This document shows, in pieces, positions 1 through 9,137 of a DNA stretch of 64,000 nt (position 1 is its first letter; every line of letters begins with the position of its first letter). The position numbers and the translations under genes are program-made. Origin of the DNA: an uncultured Lachnospiraceae bacterium (GTDB lineage Bacteria > Bacillota > Clostridia > Lachnospirales > Lachnospiraceae); contig CAJTWM010000015.1 in assembly GCA_910579805.1 (NCBI GenBank), forward strand, positions 1-64,000. The letters are read 5' to 3'. Under the pieces are notes generated by a model. That model saw only the letters and a program-made list of their open reading frames with translations, did not search any database and had not been told where the DNA came from.

Positions 1-259
1 GAATGATCTTGCCACAGACATTCTTCTTCTGACAGTGGAAGCGGTGGATGCAGAAGTTTTTGGCATTCAGAAAGAGCCCCCTGCCGGGATAGAAGTCAGA
101 CAGGCGGTGTGCACGGATCTCTTTTGAAATGGTACTGGGATCCTTGCAGAGATAACGGGCAATGTCTTTAAAAGAGGAACCGGCATTCAGCTGACGTTCA
201 ATATAAAGTCTGTCTGCAGCAGTAAGATGCTTATGGTTACCTGGAATATATTTACTCAT
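1..259 (-). CDS. IS30-family transposase, N-terminal part, cut by the window edge
   Basis: The reading frame begins at an ATG at 259 and runs off base 1, giving 86 residues. The segment with HLTAADR, an IxxQLNAGSSFKDIARYL helix-turn-helix and DPSTISKEIR is the usual N-terminal DNA-binding part of IS30-type transposases, followed by a Cys/His stretch (FCIHRFHCQKKNVC) also seen at this place in the family. The catalytic DDE part lies outside the window. The terminal inverted repeat should lie between about 300 and 400, but I cannot place it exactly. The element points away from the GH43 gene. Confidence 0.85.
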   Translation of the reverse strand, partial: MSKYIPGNHKHLTAADRLYIERQLNAGSSFKDIARYLCKDPSTISKEIRAHRLSDFYPGRGLFLNAKNFCIHRFHCQKKNVCGKII

Positions 260-409
260 GATGTCTCCTTCCACTGCTGTCAGGGACATAGACATCATAA
301 AGCATGTGCAGGATTAAATTCAACTTGTGCATAGGTAACTTCTATTGAAGAAACAAAGGGTAGAATTTACTTTTGCAATTTAGGTTGCCCAAAATATGTG
401 CCGTAAGAT

Positions 410-439
410 TTGACACGGATGTATTTTTGATGCTATGCT
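410..439 (+). promoter_or_regulatory. Predicted promoter of the GH43 lipoprotein gene
   Basis: TTGACA at 410-415 and TATGCT at 434-439 are 18 bp apart, with an extended TGC before the -10. The start codon follows at 499 after a GGAG-type ribosome site. The promoter lies close to the presumed end of the IS30 element, so the insertion may have changed the control region. The remaining bases from 260 to 498 hold no gene. Confidence 0.55.
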
Positions 440-498
440 TGAGAAAGAGGATAGTTATGGATCGTTATTGAAAAAGGAGAGAAAGGAACGGGACAGAT

Positions 499-2772
499 AT
501 GAGCAGAGTCAGAAAGAAATGGATCTGTATGGGGCTGGCATCCGCACTGTGCCTGCAGCTCGCCGCCTGCGGCAACGCTGCGCCGGAGGCGGCTAAGACG
601 GACGGACAAGTTCAGACAGAGGAAGAAAGCGGGAAGGCAGGACAAGAAACAGAGATGGCAGGCGCGGAAACGGGAGAGCCGGAGGGTGCGGAGGCGGAGA
701 AAACCGATTATGAATTTGTGCCCGGCGAGTCCGCCTTGATTCCTTTGGACCACGATGTGGCGCAGGCTGCAAACCGCAAAGAGGACGGCAGTAAAAAATA
801 TGTGACAAGCGACATAGCGGCAACCATCTGCTATGATAATCTGGCATTGGGATACTTGACGGAAGACGCGGCAAAATACACTTTGGAGCTTACGGAAGAC
901 AGCGGGATAGACAACGTTACTTTATCGGCAGTGGACGAGGGTTATGTTTCCATACCGCCGGAAGAATTGGCCCAATGGAACAGTGAAAGTTTTACCCTTA
1001 CGGCCAATCCTCAGGCAGGCGGAAACGGGATTGTGTTTCTGGATCTGAAAAAGGGAGACGAAGTCGTATATACGGTAAGCGTCAGGGTAGCGGCGGCATA
1101 TCCGGAGAATCCCAATTATGATATCAACAGAGAGTCCGTTGAAAACGGGGAATTTGAATTTCTTTGGGGCAGTAATACGGACGGGGAGAGCGACGAGAAC
1201 TGTAATGTACATGATCCGTCGTTGACCGAAGTAGTCATTGAAGGGGTAAGATATTTCTACATGGCACAGACAGGCTGGGAAGGCGGCAATATCCTGAGGA
1301 GATCTAAGGATCTGATCCGCTGGGAGTATCTGGGAAAGGCGACTCCGGTAGCGGAAGAGATGGAAAAATACGGCTGGACGCAGGTCGACGACTGGATGTT
1401 AAAAGACGCCGCCGCCTGCCAGTACTGGGCTGCGGATATCGTACCGGCTTCTTACGGCGGATATTGGCTCTATACCTGTCTGGTCAATGCGGGATATGAC
1501 GAAGAAAAGCATGACCGGGTCTGTATCGTGATGGCATGGTCCCCCGATCTGGAGGCGCATTCTTTTCAATATGCAGGCTGTATCCTGCAGTCGATCAGCG
1601 ATTATGCGCAGGACGCGCTGTATTATAATGTAGTCGCCCTTGACCCGCAGGTAGTCTATGACGCGGAAGGGAATATGTACTTAACATACGGTTCTTTCGG
1701 TGCAGGAACTTATATGATCGAGCTGGACAGTGAAACAGGGTTGCGAAAAGACGGACAGACCGGATGGCTGGATGAAGACACCATCAATACCTATATGGAA
1801 GAGGCCAGAAAAACAGCGATAGGGGAAAGTCAGCCGTATTACGGCAGGCATATGACTTACTGCGCGGAAGGCAGCGTCATTACCCATCAGTATGATGTGG
1901 ATCTGGTATCGGAAGAGGGGGAAGTGACGCAGACTTACGGGGATTATTATTATCTGATGACCTGTCTGGGCGTGTTGTCCAGAAATTATGTGCTTTTTAC
2001 GGCAAAGAGCGAAGACATTACTTCTTTTACCAATTTAAGCAAAGATCCCATGGCTTCGGGATGGATCGGCAAAGAACTGGTGACGGGGCTGTTCCCGCCG
2101 CTTTCCGGTTACCGGAGCGATCTGGACAGGGAAAGCTATATCACTACGGCGGACCGGATCGAAGGCAGTACGGAGTACATAGCCATGTCTTCTTTTAAAT
2201 GGGCGGACTATGATTTCGATATCCATGCGCCGGGACACGGGGATCTGTATACTACAAGCGACGGCGTCAATATCGCCATGCTCATGGTAAGAACGCTCGC
2301 CCTGCAGGGAGATAAGACGGCGGAGTGTGATAACGGCCATCCTCTTGCGGCTTCCAGTACGAAATATATGATGCAGGCGCATCAGTATTATATCAACTCG
2401 GCAGGGGATATTGTGATCAATGCTAATCGTTATGCCAAAGAAGCCGACCGGGCGGTTACAAAAGAAGAATTTTTATCCTTTGCCGAGGAAAACAAGTTCC
2501 AGCTTGTTTTGGCAGGAGATCCTTACGTTACCACAGAAGCGGTGTATGTGACTTTGGGAGAGGACGGTACGATAAGCGGAGATGCGTCGGGAACTTGGTC
2601 TATGTACGGGGAACGCTATATCAAGTTGGAAATCGAAGGATATGATACCTATTACGGCGTTGCGGCGGTATGCTGGCTGGATAATAAAAACTGTGTGGGA
2701 ACGACGGTAACGGCTATGGGACAGACTACCGGATGCCCGCTTTACATGAACAGCGAGACGACGGCGCCTTAG
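499..2772 (+). CDS. Secreted glycoside hydrolase family 43 lipoprotein (arabinanase-like)
   Basis: 757 residues. The N-terminus is a lipoprotein signal with the lipobox LAAC (Cys24), followed by a Gly/Glu/Ala-rich linker to about residue 70, so the enzyme should sit on the outer face of the membrane. GH43 five-bladed propeller signatures carry the three expected acids: HDPS (Asp239), LDPQVVYD (Asp382) and YCAEGS (Glu457). The last ~90 residues (DGTISGDASGTW onward) resemble the beta-sandwich C-terminal domain of endo-arabinanases. The likely substrate is arabinan or arabinose side chains of plant cell wall; the exact linkage is inference. A lone gene ending in a strong terminator. GH43 is more certain than the precise activity. 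Confidence 0.82.
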   Translation: MSRVRKKWICMGLASALCLQLAACGNAAPEAAKTDGQVQTEEESGKAGQETEMAGAETGEPEGAEAEKTDYEFVPGESALIPLDHDVAQAANRKEDGSKKYVTSDIAATICYDNLALGYLTEDAAKYTLELTEDSGIDNVTLSAVDEGYVSIPPEELAQWNSESFTLTANPQAGGNGIVFLDLKKGDEVVYTVSVRVAAAYPENPNYDINRESVENGEFEFLWGSNTDGESDENCNVHDPSLTEVVIEGVRYFYMAQTGWEGGNILRRSKDLIRWEYLGKATPVAEEMEKYGWTQVDDWMLKDAAACQYWAADIVPASYGGYWLYTCLVNAGYDEEKHDRVCIVMAWSPDLEAHSFQYAGCILQSISDYAQDALYYNVVALDPQVVYDAEGNMYLTYGSFGAGTYMIELDSETGLRKDGQTGWLDEDTINTYMEEARKTAIGESQPYYGRHMTYCAEGSVITHQYDVDLVSEEGEVTQTYGDYYYLMTCLGVLSRNYVLFTAKSEDITSFTNLSKDPMASGWIGKELVTGLFPPLSGYRSDLDRESYITTADRIEGSTEYIAMSSFKWADYDFDIHAPGHGDLYTTSDGVNIAMLMVRTLALQGDKTAECDNGHPLAASSTKYMMQAHQYYINSAGDIVINANRYAKEADRAVTKEEFLSFAEENKFQLVLAGDPYVTTEAVYVTLGEDGTISGDASGTWSMYGERYIKLEIEGYDTYYGVAAVCWLDNKNCVGTTVTAMGQTTGCPLYMNSETTAP

Positions 2773-2835
2773 AAGTGCGCATACCGGTGCGGTTTGGCCG
2801 GAAGAGCGGTGTCAGGAGCGAAAATAAAGCAATGG

Positions 2836-2876
2836 AAAAACGAGTAAAAGCGGCTGCTTTTTACTCGTTTTTTTGT
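2836..2876. terminator. Terminator between convergent GH43 and spoVAD genes
   Basis: The stem AACGAGTAAAAGC pairs with GCTTTTTACTCGTT with one bulge and is followed by TTTTTTT. An A-run on the other side makes it usable from the minus strand too, so it may end both GH43 and spoVAD transcripts. Confidence 0.8.
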
Positions 2877-2969
2877 CAGTCCCAGCCGTTCATCATGGGA
2901 GAAGAACTTCTGACCGTCTGCGGCAGTTTTCGTTTGCAGCGGAAGCTGTTTCCCAAAGGCAGCATAGCT

Positions 2970-3014
2970 GCCTTTGAAGTTTTTGCCTTTGAAGTTTTTG
3001 CCTTTGAAGTTCTA
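2970..3014. repeat. Three tandem 15-bp repeats near the spoVAD 3' end
   Basis: GCCTTTGAAGTTTTT occurs at 2970 and 2985 and with three end changes at 3000. The period is exactly five codons and reads AFEVF in a plus-strand frame, but that frame has no credible start. It lies between the terminator and the end of spoVAD. Confidence 0.85.
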
Positions 3015-3027
3015 AGTTTGCGGACTT

Positions 3028-4083
3028 TTATCCCACGTTTTCTATAATGACCCCATGTGCGATACCGGGAACGGTCTGCCCTTCGTTAAAGCTAGTCTTG
3101 CTGAGCAGCGCTCCGGTGGGGACGAAAAGTACCCGTTTCCAGATTCCTTCTTCAATCTGTTTCAGTATAAAGGCGGACAAGACCGTTGCCGCGCATCCGC
3201 ATCCGCTGCCGCCCGCGTGGGTATCCTGCTTTTCGGCATCAAAAATTTCAATTCCGCAGTCCATGTGTTGTGCGGATATATCAAAGCCCTTATCCCGGAG
3301 AAGATCCAACAGGGCAGTCTGTCCTATAGAACCTAAGTCTCCGGTAATGATCCTGTCGTAATCTTCGGGCATTCTTCCGAAATCCATGAAATTCTGATAG
3401 ATCACGTTACAGGCGGCGGGAGCCATGCAGGCGCCCATATTCATGGAATCTTTTAACCCATAGTCCTGTATGACGCCTGTGGTGATCCCGGTAATGCGCG
3501 CCCGGACTTTTTCATTTTCGGCGCGTTTTCCGGTTAAAACGAAAGCGCCGCTGCCCGTTACGGTCCAGCTTGCGGAGAGAGGCCGCTGGTTACCGTATTC
3601 CAAGGGAAAACGAAATTCTTTTTCCGCACTGGCAAAATGGCTGGAAGTCACGCAGATGACTTTATCCGCAAAGCCGCCGCAGACCGCCATAGAACCCAGA
3701 CTTAAAGATTCCCCGCAGGTAGAGCAGGCGCCGTAAAGCCCAAAGAAAGGGATTTCATAATTTAAGATGCCGTAAGAGGTGGCAATGGATTGACCGAGTA
3801 AGTCACCGGCAAAAATATAGCGCATTTCAGAGGGCTTTAGCTTTGCTTTGCCAAGGGCCATGTAAACGGCGTCTTTTTGCAGGGAGCTTTCTGCCTCTTC
3901 CCAAGTCTGACAGCCGAACATATCGTCGTTTCCAATCATATCAAACAGACTTCCCAAAGGTCCCTGCCCTTCCTTGGATCCTACGATCGAAGCGCTGTCT
4001 TTTATAAAAACGTTTCTTTCAAATTCAAGACTCTGCGCTCCTTTTTGTAGAGCGCAGGGTTTACTGTTTTGTCTGTGACACAT
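3028..4083 (-). CDS. spoVAD: Stage V sporulation protein AD
   Basis: 351 residues, close to the 338 of the Bacillus protein. It has the thiolase-like fold signatures of SpoVAD: FAGDLLGQSIATSY, LYGACSTCGESLSLGS, DRIITGDLGSIG and a C-terminal GQTVPGIAHGVII. SpoVAD is part of the SpoVA channel that moves dipicolinic acid into and out of the spore core. The ATG has a good AGGAGGG ribosome site 7-8 bases upstream. It normally sits between spoVAC and spoVAE; here no other spoVA gene is adjacent, so it is an isolated copy, either a relocated gene or a paralogue. Expression in the forespore is expected from the family; I did not find a clear sigma-G promoter. Confidence 0.93.
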   Translation of the reverse strand: MCHRQNSKPCALQKGAQSLEFERNVFIKDSASIVGSKEGQGPLGSLFDMIGNDDMFGCQTWEEAESSLQKDAVYMALGKAKLKPSEMRYIFAGDLLGQSIATSYGILNYEIPFFGLYGACSTCGESLSLGSMAVCGGFADKVICVTSSHFASAEKEFRFPLEYGNQRPLSASWTVTGSGAFVLTGKRAENEKVRARITGITTGVIQDYGLKDSMNMGACMAPAACNVIYQNFMDFGRMPEDYDRIITGDLGSIGQTALLDLLRDKGFDISAQHMDCGIEIFDAEKQDTHAGGSGCGCAATVLSAFILKQIEEGIWKRVLFVPTGALLSKTSFNEGQTVPGIAHGVIIENVG

Positions 4084-4150
4084 AAAATTACCCTCCTATC
4101 TTGTTACTATTAAATTTTCCGTTTCTTCCGGTTTTTATGCAAAATTTACA

Positions 4151-4381
4151 ATGTTCGGCAGAACCGTCCAAAAAGATTTCCTGAAAGCGAAGAGCCGGGG
4201 AAAAACCGATAGCGTCCGTAAAATATCTATGACAATGAAGCCGGAGGAAGAAGACCACAAAGCGTAAAAAACCGATAGCGTCCGTAAAATATCCATGACG
4301 GCGAAACCGGAGGAAGAAGATCACAAAACGCAAAAAACTGATAACGTCCATGAAATTATAGAAGGGAGACAAAAAGAGTGA
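4151..4381 (+). pseudogene. Possible broken 77-codon ORF built of 22-codon repeats
   Basis: An ATG at 4151 opens a plus-strand frame that reads to a TAA at 4265-4267 and, past it, continues in the same frame to a TGA at 4379-4381. The frame contains two copies of the unit KTDSVRKISMTxKPEEEDHK, with a third partial copy. Where copy 1 has TAA, copy 2 has CAA, so one base change would restore the frame. Five of the differences between copies are silent at third positions in this frame (for example TCT/TCC, GAC/GAT). There is no good ribosome site, and this is also the 5' flank of spoVAD, so a non-coding explanation remains open. Confidence 0.35.
4201..4360. repeat. Tandem 66-bp repeats, two full copies and a third partial
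   Basis: Copies begin at 4201, 4267 and 4333 with AAAAACCGATAGCG, AAAAACCGATAGCG and AAAAACTGATAACG, an exact 66-bp (22-codon) period. Copy 2 differs from copy 1 at about eight positions; the third diverges after ~28 bp. The array fills most of the 388-bp gap between spoVAD and the first solute-binding lipoprotein. Confidence 0.9.
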
Positions 4382-4411
4382 TATAATAAATAAAAGAGTG
4401 ATATAATAAAT
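4372..4411 (+). promoter_or_regulatory. Perfect 20-bp duplication carrying two extended -10 boxes
   Basis: AAAAGAGTGATATAATAAAT is repeated exactly at 4372-4391 and 4392-4411. Each copy holds TGATATAAT, a full extended -10 element (TATAAT at 4382 and 4402). The copies lie 60-90 bases before the ATG of the solute-binding lipoprotein at 4472 and probably act as tandem promoters. No good -35 is visible, as expected for extended -10 promoters. Confidence 0.6.
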
Positions 4412-4471
4412 AAAATTTTGACGTTTGGGAATCCATATGAAAACGGATCCATTATTGCAAGGAGGAACATA

Positions 4472-6769
4472 ATGAAAAACAATCGTTTCAGGATAGTATC
4501 CTTATTGTTAGCAGTGGGAATCGCCGCAGGACTTTTTGGATGTGGGAATCAAGGAAAGGAATCTGGTCATAAAGCAGCAGAAGAGAAAGACGCTGTACTG
4601 AGCGGGCAAAAGGACGGTTCGGAAGACAGCAAAGGCAGCGGGCAGCAAGGGATGCAAGGGGAAATGTCGGGGAACTATTATTCCGGAGAATATGATACCC
4701 TGCTGGAAACGGGGTCTGTCGACAAGGCAGCGGCAGGGGAAACGGCGGTTTACTATTATAAATGGTATGCGGAAGGCGGAAAACTTTTCAAATATGATCT
4801 GGAGACAAAAAAGACGGAGCAGTTACCTTTTTATCTGGGGGAAAGAGAAGGAATAGAGGATTTTGACATTAACGAAGAAGGCGGTCTGACCGTTGTGAAA
4901 TACGTTGTCGACGAAGCGGACGAATCCTTATTTCATTATTATATTATCACTTTGGACAAAGAGGGCGGTCTGCTTATGGAACAGGATATTACCGATTTCG
5001 TGCAGGAGGAGCGGGATCTAACCTCGAATCCTTATGTCTATCTTTACGGAGCCGCTCCCGGGAAAGACGGACGGGTCTGCGTCCATTCCCTGTTTCGTGT
5101 CTGGGTGTTCGATCGGGAAGGAAATTTTGAATTTTCCGTAGACACACCGGAGAATTACATCTGTAATATGGGGACTCTGCCGGATGGGGAAGTTGCGGTT
5201 TCGGTGTATGATTTATTGGGGAATAAAGTGCAGATGCTGGATTTTGAAAAACAGGATTGGGGAGAGAGCTATAGCGACAGTCATTTTGACGACTCTCTTG
5301 CCATTGCCCAAAGCAGGGAGGGAATCTATTTTTATACGGAGAAAGAGCTGTTTTCTTTCGATCCGGAAAGCCGGACAGCGGCCGTTACGGCGGATTGGAT
5401 CAAAAATGACGTCCTTGGGGACGACCTTTGCCATGTGTCCGTATTTCCGGACGGAAACCTGCGTATCGTCACAAGTGACGCCACAGGAAACGGCGGAGGA
5501 ACGGAAACGGCGTTTTTAAAACTGACGGATGCCGGACTGCGGGAGCAGAGAGAGATCATAACGATGGGGACGATAGAACTGACGGGAGGAATGCGCAGCG
5601 CCGTAACTGCTTTTAATAAGAAGAACGACAAATACCGTGTGGAAGTCATAGAGTATGCTCAGGGGAAAAATTATCAGGAAGGAACGGAGCTGTTTCATGC
5701 GGAGGCTGTAGCCGGGAATATGCCGGATGTGATGAACATTACGGACGGCACGGAGGAATTTTATGCGTCAAAAGGGATATTTGAGGATCTGAAACCTTAT
5801 CTGGACGGCGAAACGGGAATCCGGCGAAGTGAATATTTCGACAATATCCTGACAGCAATGGAAACGAACGGTAAGCTGTATGCCCTGTCGCCGGATTTTA
5901 CGGTCAAAACTCTGGTGGGAAAGAAAAGCGATGTAGGAGAAGGTTATAGTTGGACGTTAGAGGACGTTGCGGCGCTTAAAAAAGCCCGGGGCGGGGACGT
6001 GGAAATGCTGGATCATGAATACGGAAGAAAGGTATTTTATTTATTTTTGTACTATAATATGGCGCAGTTTTTTGACCTGAATGCAGGCGTCTGCGATTTT
6101 GACAATGAGAACTTCAGAGGGATATTGGAATTTGCAGGGCAGTTTCCCGAAAGCAATCCTTATCGTGACGAGGATCACGGAGAGTTGAAAAAAGCAGGTG
6201 AAGGCGAGCTTTTATTGATGGAAGGCGAATGGAGTATGATCAGGAACTATTCCGTGTACCGGCGCATTTTTAATGCAGATATTTCCTGCGTGGGCTATCC
6301 CGGAAATTTTCCCTGCGGTTCTTTGGCAAAAGGCGGCGACGTAACTCTTGTTATGAGCGAAAAAAGCGCTCAAAAAGAAGGCGCGTGGGAGTTTATCCGT
6401 TTCTTTTTGGAGGAGGAATACCAAAACAGATATACGACGGGTTTTCCCGTGCTCTTGTCTGCTTTTGACAGAAAAGCGGCGGGGGAAATGTGGATCGACT
6501 ATGAGACGGGCGAAAAGCAAAAATCCGGCAGTGTAATATCCAATGCGGATAAGGAAATCCAGATCGTGGTAGAGGATGCCACACAGGAAGAAACAGCGGC
6601 GGTAAAAGAGCTGATCGGGCATATTGGCCGGATGGAGCGGATCGATATACAGATCATCAACATTGCTTTCGAAGAAGCGGATGCTTATTTTGCAGGGCAG
6701 AAAAGCGTGGACGAAGTGATTGACGTGATCCAAAGCAGGGCAAAGATTTATATGAATGAAAACAGATAA
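4472..6769 (+). CDS. Lipoprotein: N-terminal propeller-like part fused to a family 1 solute-binding domain
   Basis: 765 residues from the ATG at 4472, chosen because GGAGGAACATA lies just upstream and the lipobox LFGC (Cys24) then falls at the right distance; a longer frame from 4418 has neither. Residues ~60-350 show propeller-like repeats (DREGNFEFSV, LPDGEVAVSVYD, FDPESRTA). From ~365 to the end it resembles extracellular solute-binding proteins of carbohydrate ABC importers (VTAFNKKNDKYRVEVIEY, MPDVMNITDGTEEFYASKGIFEDLKPYLDG split over two motifs) with the usual VIQSRAKIYMNE tail. No permease or ATPase is nearby, so it must use distant partners or act as a sensor or scavenger. The next gene is a paralogue. 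Confidence 0.8.
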   Translation: MKNNRFRIVSLLLAVGIAAGLFGCGNQGKESGHKAAEEKDAVLSGQKDGSEDSKGSGQQGMQGEMSGNYYSGEYDTLLETGSVDKAAAGETAVYYYKWYAEGGKLFKYDLETKKTEQLPFYLGEREGIEDFDINEEGGLTVVKYVVDEADESLFHYYIITLDKEGGLLMEQDITDFVQEERDLTSNPYVYLYGAAPGKDGRVCVHSLFRVWVFDREGNFEFSVDTPENYICNMGTLPDGEVAVSVYDLLGNKVQMLDFEKQDWGESYSDSHFDDSLAIAQSREGIYFYTEKELFSFDPESRTAAVTADWIKNDVLGDDLCHVSVFPDGNLRIVTSDATGNGGGTETAFLKLTDAGLREQREIITMGTIELTGGMRSAVTAFNKKNDKYRVEVIEYAQGKNYQEGTELFHAEAVAGNMPDVMNITDGTEEFYASKGIFEDLKPYLDGETGIRRSEYFDNILTAMETNGKLYALSPDFTVKTLVGKKSDVGEGYSWTLEDVAALKKARGGDVEMLDHEYGRKVFYLFLYYNMAQFFDLNAGVCDFDNENFRGILEFAGQFPESNPYRDEDHGELKKAGEGELLLMEGEWSMIRNYSVYRRIFNADISCVGYPGNFPCGSLAKGGDVTLVMSEKSAQKEGAWEFIRFFLEEEYQNRYTTGFPVLLSAFDRKAAGEMWIDYETGEKQKSGSVISNADKEIQIVVEDATQEETAAVKELIGHIGRMERIDIQIINIAFEEADAYFAGQKSVDEVIDVIQSRAKIYMNENR

Positions 6770-6872
6770 AAATCAAATTAAAAAAATCTTTAAAAATTAC
6801 CAAACTATTTGTTAAGAAAACCTCGCTAGACTGGAAAAGGTAGGAAAGGCAGAAATTTAGGAGGTAAGACGG

Positions 6873-9137
6873 ATGGTAAGACAGAAAGATAACAAAAAAC
6901 GCGGAGCGGTCCTGCTTTTGGCGTTGGGAATGGCGATTTCATTGGCAGGATGCGGCAAAGGAGAAAAGCCTGCACAGTCGGGAGAAACCGGCAGCGCGGA
7001 TTCGAAACAACAAGCGCAGCAGGTACAGGTGGAAGGAAAGTTTTATCAGGGAGAATATGAAAAGCTGCCGGAGGATTCTTCCATAGGGGATGTAGTGGCG
7101 ACGGAGCAGGCAGTCTACTATGTAAAATGGGCAGAGGAAGAAAATTACGCAGTAAAGCTTATGAAATATGACACGGAGAGCAAACAGGTGACAGAACTGT
7201 CAGTTAATCTGCCGGAAAATTATGAGATCGATATGCTCCAAGGAACCAGCGACGGAAATCTGGCAGTGGTCGGCGTAAATTGGGAGGCGGAAGGAAACGG
7301 GGGAAATCCGGGTTATTGGTTAACGGTCTTTAAAGATGACGGTAGTGTCATAATGGAAAAAGAACTTACCGAGATGGTAGCGGAAGAAGAGCAGGCACCG
7401 TATCTGTATCATTTTGCGGCGGGAGAAGACGGACGCCTTTATATAGGAAGCGGACAAAGGATCTGGGCATTGGATCGGGAAGGAAATATAGAGTTCTCTG
7501 TATCTGCGGACAGTTGGATGAGCCAGATTGGTATTCTGCCCGGAGGAAAATTAGCGGTGGCGTTGACCGAAGGAGACAAGATGGTTATCAAAGTGTTTGA
7601 CGAGGAAAAGAAAGCATGGGGAGAAACCTATAAAAACGACCGTTTCGGTTATGATCTTAATTTTACGACGGCCAGCGGAGAAGGGATTTATTTTTATGAC
7701 GCCAATGTTCTTTACTCTTTCAATCCGGAAAGCGGCGAGACGGAAGTCTTGGCAAACTGGCTCAATTGCGATATTTTAGCGGAGTATATCACCTATGTCT
7801 CCGTACTGGAAGACGGCAGTATCCGCCTGATCACCAGCAATTACAATGCAAAGACGGGCGGAAATGAAATCGCTCTTTTAAAAGAGGCGGATGCGAAAGC
7901 GGCAGGGGAAAAACAGATTCTAACATTGGGAACCGTAGAAGTAACGACAGGAATAAGAAGCAGCGTGATCAATTTTAATAAGAAAAGCGATAAATACCGT
8001 CTGCAGATCATAGATTATGCAAGCGGTACCACAAGAGAAGAGGGAGTGGCGCGTTTTAAAAATGAAATCACGGCGGGAAATATGCCGGATCTGATCAACA
8101 TTACGGACGGAACCGAGGATTTTTATGCCGCGAAAGGGCTTTTGGAAGACTTAAAACCTTATTTTGACGGAGAACAGGGCGTAAACCGTGCCGATTATTT
8201 TGAGAATATTTTATCTGCAATGGAAACGGACGGTAAAATGTATGTTCTGGCTCCTGATTTTTATATCGATACGATACTCGGAAAGACAAAAAATGTAGGC
8301 GAAGGCTATAGCTGGTCAATGGACGATATGAAAAAGCTGGAGGAATCAAGGGAAGACGGCGTAGAAATGTTTGACCATGAAACGAAAGCCGGAGTACTGG
8401 ACGTTTATCTGCGTTACAACATGGCACAATTTTTTGATATGGGCACAGGATTTTGTGACTTCAACACTCCGGAATTTAAGGAAATTTTGGAGTTTGCAAA
8501 CAGATTCCCGAAAGAGAACGAATATCAGGAAACGGATGCCAGCGAGTGGAGGAAGGCCAGTGAAGGCGCGCTTCTGCTGATGAGGGAGCGGATCATGATG
8601 ATACAGGATTATCAGATGTGTCACAATATTTTCGGCGAAGACATTTCTTTCGTAGGATATCCCAGCAAGTTTGCATGCGGTTCCGTGGCAGGCGGCGGCG
8701 ACCTGACGATGGCTATCAGCGCCAAGAGTGAAAATAAAGAAGCGGCGTGGGTATTTATCCGTTCTCTTTTAGAAGAAGATTATCAAAATAATTATACGTC
8801 TTATCTGCCGTTGCTGCGTTCCGCCTTTGACAAAAAGGCAGAGGCAGCGTCAAAAGCATTTTATGCCGAAGATGAGAACGGCAATCAGGTAGAGCAGGCT
8901 ACAATGTCGATAGGAACTAACGACTTCGTGCTGGAGGTATATGCGGCAAAGGAGGAAGAAATAGCGAAGATCAAAGAACTGATCGGAAAGATAGACCGTA
9001 TGGAACGGGTGGACGATCAAGTGCTTTCCATTGTTTCCGAAGAAGCGGGCGCTTATTTTGACGGACAGAAAACGTTGGAAGACGTTGTTTCCGTCATTCA
9101 GAGCAGGGCAAATATTTATATGAATGAAAATAAATAA
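6873..9137 (+). CDS. Paralogous propeller/solute-binding lipoprotein
   Basis: 754 residues with AGGAGGT before the ATG and lipobox LAGC (Cys27). Domain order matches the preceding gene: Gln/Ser-rich linker, propeller-like N-terminal part (~60-340), then a family 1 solute-binding part (~350-754), ending in VIQSRANIYMNENK. The two are similar along their whole length, so this is a tandem duplication with divergence, which suggests different ligands. The 103-bp gap has a run of A/T but no clear terminator, so they may be co-transcribed; a strong terminator follows at 9288. Ligand unknown; a sugar is the family default. Confidence 0.8.
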   Translation: MVRQKDNKKRGAVLLLALGMAISLAGCGKGEKPAQSGETGSADSKQQAQQVQVEGKFYQGEYEKLPEDSSIGDVVATEQAVYYVKWAEEENYAVKLMKYDTESKQVTELSVNLPENYEIDMLQGTSDGNLAVVGVNWEAEGNGGNPGYWLTVFKDDGSVIMEKELTEMVAEEEQAPYLYHFAAGEDGRLYIGSGQRIWALDREGNIEFSVSADSWMSQIGILPGGKLAVALTEGDKMVIKVFDEEKKAWGETYKNDRFGYDLNFTTASGEGIYFYDANVLYSFNPESGETEVLANWLNCDILAEYITYVSVLEDGSIRLITSNYNAKTGGNEIALLKEADAKAAGEKQILTLGTVEVTTGIRSSVINFNKKSDKYRLQIIDYASGTTREEGVARFKNEITAGNMPDLINITDGTEDFYAAKGLLEDLKPYFDGEQGVNRADYFENILSAMETDGKMYVLAPDFYIDTILGKTKNVGEGYSWSMDDMKKLEESREDGVEMFDHETKAGVLDVYLRYNMAQFFDMGTGFCDFNTPEFKEILEFANRFPKENEYQETDASEWRKASEGALLLMRERIMMIQDYQMCHNIFGEDISFVGYPSKFACGSVAGGGDLTMAISAKSENKEAAWVFIRSLLEEDYQNNYTSYLPLLRSAFDKKAEAASKAFYAEDENGNQVEQATMSIGTNDFVLEVYAAKEEEIAKIKELIGKIDRMERVDDQVLSIVSEEAGAYFDGQKTLEDVVSVIQSRANIYMNENK

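Noticed and set aside
4088..4372. Minus-strand ORF of 94 codons through the 66-bp repeats, ending just before spoVAD
   Set aside because: It would give Phe/Leu/Arg-rich 22-residue repeats, but substitutions between copies alter the minus-strand protein and are silent in the plus-strand frame, so the plus frame is the better candidate.
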